From Lachnospiraceae bacterium (GTDB lineage Bacteria; Bacillota; Clostridia; Lachnospirales; Lachnospiraceae), in the NCBI GenBank assembly GCA_017380975.1, contig JAFOCX010000144.1, positions 1 to 8,232 on the forward strand: 8,232 nucleotides of DNA, given 5' to 3'. Positions 5,351 through 8,232 of the stretch are shown here, in pieces (the stretch's first letter is position 1; each line of letters begins with the position of its first letter). Under the pieces are notes generated by a model, which saw only the letters and a program-made list of their open reading frames with translations, was not told where the DNA came from and searched no databases. A program made the translations under genes and the position numbers.

Positions 5351-6079
5351 TTATTCGTCCCAGTTGTGATAAACGTTCTGAACGTCATCATCCTCATCAA
5401 GAAGACCGAGAAGTCTGTTCATCTTCTTCACTGTCTCGTCATCGTGTACATCTACCCAGTTCTGCGGGATCATAGTAACTTCTGCCTGAAGCATCGGAAT
5501 GCCCTCTTTCTCAAGAGCCTCACGAACCTCACTAAAGGAATCCGGATCTGTGATCACTTCGAAGCTGTCCTCTTCCTCTGCGAAGTCTTCTGCACCTGCA
5601 TCGAGAGCAAGCATCATTAACTCGTCAGCATCCATCTCACACTCTTCTTTATCGATGATGATCTGGCCCTTCTTGTCAAACATGAAGGATACGCTGCCCT
5701 GTGCACCAACGTTTCCGCCGCCTTTTGTGAAAGCACTTCTTACGTTTGCTGCTGTACGGTTTTTGTTGTCTGTCAGTGTCTCAACGATGATCGCGATACC
5801 GTTCGGACCATAACCTTCGTATGTGAGCTGCTCGTAGTTTACGGAACCTAAGTCACCTGCTGCTTTTTTGATACCACGCTCGATCGTATCGTTCGGCATG
5901 TTGTTGGATTTCGCTTTTGCGATAACATCACGGAGCTTGCTGTTGTTAGCCGGATCTGCGCCGCCTTCTTTAACAGCTACTGCGATCTCTCTTCCGATAA
6001 CTGTAAAGATCTTACCCTTTGCAGCATCATTTTTCTCTTTTTTGTGTTTAATATTGGCGAATTTAGAATGTCCTGACAT
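5351..6079 (-). CDS. yebC: YebC/PmpR (TACO1) family protein
   Basis: A 242-residue cytoplasmic protein, normal length for the YebC/TACO1 family. It begins with the hallmark [14 protein letters not shown] (the usual form has SKW), followed by [34 protein letters not shown] (54-72), [14 protein letters not shown] (87-100), [19 protein letters not shown] (107-125) and the C-terminal DDVQNVYHN. Members have been described as DNA-binding regulators (PmpR) and more recently as translation factors that help ribosomes through difficult stretches such as polyproline; which role applies here is unknown. The open frame extends 17 codons upstream, but AAAGGAG (6088-6094) 8 nt before the ATG at 6079 and the family N-terminus fix the start. 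The C-terminal half is acidic, as usual. It is the first gene of a two-gene unit with DUF1893, and it is transcribed divergently from the S9 peptidase. Confidence 0.96.
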   Translation of the reverse strand: MSGHSKFANIKHKKEKNDAAKGKIFTVIGREIAVAVKEGGADPANNSKLRDVIAKAKSNNMPNDTIERGIKKAAGDLGSVNYEQLTYEGYGPNGIAIIVETLTDNKNRTAANVRSAFTKGGGNVGAQGSVSFMFDKKGQIIIDKEECEMDADELMMLALDAGAEDFAEEEDSFEVITDPDSFSEVREALEKEGIPMLQAEVTMIPQNWVDVHDDETVKKMNRLLGLLDEDDDVQNVYHNWDE

Positions 6080-6156
6080 CTCTTTTGCTCCTTTAATTCT
6101 TTCTATTTCTTGTGCCTGTCGTCCTGACAAAACACACGATACTCATAATCCTAAAT

Positions 6157-6185
6157 ATTCTAGCATTATTTTTTTTAGTTGGCAA
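6157..6185 (-). promoter_or_regulatory. Promoter of the yebC-DUF1893 operon
   Basis: On the minus strand TTGCCA (6180-6185) and TAGAAT (6157-6162), each one base from consensus, are 17 bp apart with a very A-rich spacer. Predicted start is near 6150, giving a leader of about 70 nt. Its -35 is only 9 bp from the -35 of the divergent peptidase promoter. Confidence 0.72.
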
Positions 6186-6194
6186 GAGCTTTTC

Positions 6195-6222
6195 TTGACA
6201 CGCAACAAAGTAATGTTATAAT
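6195..6222 (+). promoter_or_regulatory. Strong promoter of the S9 peptidase gene
   Basis: Perfect TTGACA (6195-6200) and perfect TATAAT (6217-6222) with a 16-bp spacer, plus a TGT immediately before the -10 that makes it an extended -10 element (TGnTATAAT). Predicted start is near 6229, about 29 nt before the ATG. A GGAGG ribosome binding site is at 6246-6250. All elements point to high expression. Confidence 0.88.
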
Positions 6223-6257
6223 AGAGTAAAGAATTATCGAAACACGGAGGCAACACC

Positions 6258-8192
6258 ATGAAAAAAATTGAAATCAATACCTTTCTCGACTTTCAGTTTG
6301 TAAGCAATCCGACATTCTCTCCGAATGGTAAATATATTGCTTTCATCGTGTCCACAGCTGACAAAGCGGACAACAACTATAAGGGCAATATCTATGTTTA
6401 CGACATGGAAGCAAAGAAGGTTGTAAAACTCACAAGCGGCGGTGATGCGAAGTCTTATGCATGGACACCGGAAAATACACTTATTTTCCCGGCTAACAGA
6501 AGCGCAGAGGCGAAAAAGAAAGCAGCTGCAGGTGAAGATATCACAGCATTCAATGAGATTTCTCCGAATGGCGGCGAAGCAGTTGAGCTCTTTACAGTAC
6601 CGGCAAAAGCATCCGGCATCAAGACTCTTCCGAACGGCAACTACTTAGTATCCATCAAACAGGATAACCACAAAGACACAAGAAAGAAATCCTACGAAGT
6701 ATTTGATGAACTTCCGTTCTGGGGCAATGCTCTCGGTTATACAAATGCGATCAGAAACCGCCTTGCGATCTGTGACAAGACTACAGGCGAATTAACATAC
6801 ATCGTTTGTGACTGGACAGACTGCATGGAATCTTCCGTATACGGCGACCTGATCCTTTATAAGGCATTCCCGTGGAAACAGGGCGTTCGCGGTCTGTACG
6901 CAGGTATCTACCTCTACAATATGGCAACAGGCGAAACTAAGACTATCGTAGAGCCGGATTCCTTACGCACAGGTGTGATCCAGATGTTAAATGAAAACGA
7001 AGCTCTTATCGCTGCAAATGAAACAAATGATATGGGCTGCGTAAAATACAACGAGTTCTATACGATCAACTTAAACGATGGTGTTCTCACACATATTGCT
7101 GAGTATGACGCTTCCATCGGTTCCGGCAGTGTTGGTTCCGATGCAAAATACGGTGCCGGCCGCGGTGCTAAGCTGGTAGGTGACGACTTCTACTTCCTTT
7201 CCACAGTTGATGACTATACATGGTTAAGAAAGCTTGATAAAGATGGCAATATCTCTGAAAGCCTTACAGCCGGCAGCAGTTGCAACAGCTTCGACTTCAA
7301 CGGCGAACATCTGGTAAGCTGTGAGATGCAGGGACAGAAACTTGCTGAGCTTTACTTAGACGGTGAACAGATCACAGATTTCAACGGCGCTCTCTTCGCT
7401 GAGCTTTCCGTTGTAACTCCGGAACCGCTTACATTTACAGCAACTGACGGTTACGAGATCCATGGATGGGTTATGAAACCGGCAGATTATGAAGAAGGAA
7501 AGACATATCCGGCAATCCTCCACATCCATGGCGGTCCGCGCACAGTCTTCTCTGATGTATTCCACCATGAGATGCAGATGTGGGCAAACGCAGGCTACTT
7601 CGTATTCTTCTCCAACCCGAGAGGATCTGACGGACGCGGCACAGCATTCGGCGATATCAACGGTATCTACGGAACTGTTGACTATGCGAACCTGATGGAA
7701 TTTACAGATAAAGTATTAGAGGCATATCCGATGATCGACACTGCACGTGTTGGTGTTACAGGCGGCTCCTACGGCGGCTTCATGACAAACTGGATCATCG
7801 GCCACACAGACCGTTTCAAAGCAGCAGCTACACAGCGTTCCATTTGCAACTGGGTTGCATTTGAACATACATCTGATATCGGCCATACATTCCCGTACGC
7901 AAACGTAGGCGGCGATACAATCCATGACCTTGATAAGCTCTGGGAGCAGTCTCCGTTAAAATATGCTCCGAACTTTAAGACACCGACTCTCATCATCCAC
8001 TCTGATGAAGACTACCGCTGCTACATGGCAGACGGCATCTCCATGTTCAGTGCATTAAAGAGACAGGGCGTTCCGACAAAACTTTGCTTATTCCACGGTG
8101 AGAACCATGACTTATCCAGAAGCGGTAAGCCGGAGAACAGAATCGACCGTATGACAGAGATTCTTAACTGGATGGATACATATCTGAAATAA
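6258..8192 (+). CDS. S9 family peptidase (acylaminoacyl-peptidase / prolyl oligopeptidase family)
   Basis: A 644-residue serine peptidase of family S9, probably the S9C acylaminoacyl-peptidase-like branch. The N-terminal two thirds (to about residue 380) resemble the gating beta-propeller, beginning FDFQFVSNPTFSPNGKYIAF-like with TolB/WD-type SPNGK and AYD repeats. The C-terminal alpha/beta-hydrolase domain (about 385-644) has the oxyanion motif HIHGGP (422-427), NPRGSDGRG, nucleophile Ser504 in GGSYGGF, Asp585 in HSDEDYRC and His617 in GENHDLSRSGKP, giving a complete triad. No signal peptide is present, so it should act in the cytoplasm on short peptides. GGAGG lies 7 nt before the ATG. Codon choice is strikingly uniform (aac, ttc, tac, ggc, cgc and ttccg-type endings) compared with the minus-strand genes, in keeping with high expression from the strong promoter. 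No neighbour gives a substrate clue. Confidence 0.95.
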   Translation: MKKIEINTFLDFQFVSNPTFSPNGKYIAFIVSTADKADNNYKGNIYVYDMEAKKVVKLTSGGDAKSYAWTPENTLIFPANRSAEAKKKAAAGEDITAFNEISPNGGEAVELFTVPAKASGIKTLPNGNYLVSIKQDNHKDTRKKSYEVFDELPFWGNALGYTNAIRNRLAICDKTTGELTYIVCDWTDCMESSVYGDLILYKAFPWKQGVRGLYAGIYLYNMATGETKTIVEPDSLRTGVIQMLNENEALIAANETNDMGCVKYNEFYTINLNDGVLTHIAEYDASIGSGSVGSDAKYGAGRGAKLVGDDFYFLSTVDDYTWLRKLDKDGNISESLTAGSSCNSFDFNGEHLVSCEMQGQKLAELYLDGEQITDFNGALFAELSVVTPEPLTFTATDGYEIHGWVMKPADYEEGKTYPAILHIHGGPRTVFSDVFHHEMQMWANAGYFVFFSNPRGSDGRGTAFGDINGIYGTVDYANLMEFTDKVLEAYPMIDTARVGVTGGSYGGFMTNWIIGHTDRFKAAATQRSICNWVAFEHTSDIGHTFPYANVGGDTIHDLDKLWEQSPLKYAPNFKTPTLIIHSDEDYRCYMADGISMFSALKRQGVPTKLCLFHGENHDLSRSGKPENRIDRMTEILNWMDTYLK

Positions 8193-8214
8193 TATCGATT
8201 CTTCGAGCGATATT
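8191..8214 (+). repeat. Inverted repeat after the peptidase gene, possible terminator stem
   Basis: AATATCG (8191-8197) pairs with CGATATT (8208-8214) around a 10-nt loop, overlapping the stop codon. No T-run follows within the visible sequence (CATACACAAG), so an intrinsic terminator is not demonstrated. It may be an mRNA 3' stabilising hairpin. Confidence 0.35.
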
Positions 8215-8232
8215 CATACACAAGAAAAATGC

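Noticed and set aside
6080..6130. 17-codon extension of YebC
   Set aside because: The family starts at MSGHSK and AAAGGAG precedes that ATG; the extension includes the ribosome binding site itself.
5499..6221. Plus-strand open frames of 104 and 117 codons opposite yebC
   Set aside because: They are antisense shadows rich in Ser, Leu and Phe, and one runs through the divergent promoter region. No start signals support them.
1..8232. CRISPR arrays, tRNA genes, insertion sequences or prophage genes
   Set aside because: No regularly spaced repeats, cloverleaf-like segments, transposase motifs or phage genes were seen on either strand. The gene content is ordinary housekeeping.

Overview
The window looks like chromosomal housekeeping DNA from a low-to-mid GC Gram-positive anaerobe, most likely a clostridial (Lachnospiraceae-like) Firmicute. 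Evidence for this: purine-rich AGGAG-type ribosome binding sites, near-consensus SigA promoters (TTGAAA/TTGACA with TATAAT), a SleB-type spore or cell-wall hydrolase, YebC/PmpR, DUF1893 and an AI-2E-family (YrrI/YtvI-like) permease. I see no phage, IS, CRISPR or tRNA signature. The taxonomic call is inferred from style and gene content, not from a marker gene.

Layout. Seven protein genes lie on the minus strand and one on the plus strand. From left to right: (1) the first 349 codons of an AI-2E family transporter, running off the left edge (1-1049); (2) a structured non-coding RNA, probably 6S RNA, with its own strong promoter and a GNRA-loop terminator just upstream of the transporter's Shine-Dalgarno (about 1068-1304); (3) a HAD-family phosphatase (1351-2001) with a textbook promoter; (4) a membrane-anchored SleB-like cell-wall hydrolase with a long acidic linker (2122-2961), preceded by tandem promoters and a structured leader in a 327-bp gap; (5) a YbaK/EbsC-type aminoacyl-tRNA deacylase (3289-3765) behind (6) a protein with two Nudix domains (3796-4821), apparently one operon; (7) a DUF1893 protein (4924-5349) starting 1 nt after the stop of (8) YebC (5351-6079); (9) divergently from yebC, on the plus strand, a 644-residue S9 prolyl-oligopeptidase-family peptidase (6258-8192).

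Function. The set is a mix of quality-control and maintenance functions: translation fidelity (YbaK-like editing, YebC), phosphate-ester or nucleotide clean-up (HAD, tandem Nudix), peptide turnover (S9 peptidase), cell-wall remodelling (SleB-like) and probably global transcription control (6S RNA). The transcription units are compact, and several terminators and promoters abut or overlap. The points most worth a second look are the ncRNA and the terminator between it and the transporter, the double-Nudix fusion, and the YebC-DUF1893 coupling. Several start codons were moved inward from the longest open frame because a ribosome binding site and a family-typical N-terminus support the shorter form and a promoter lies inside the longer one. 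I found no clear new defence or mobile system here.
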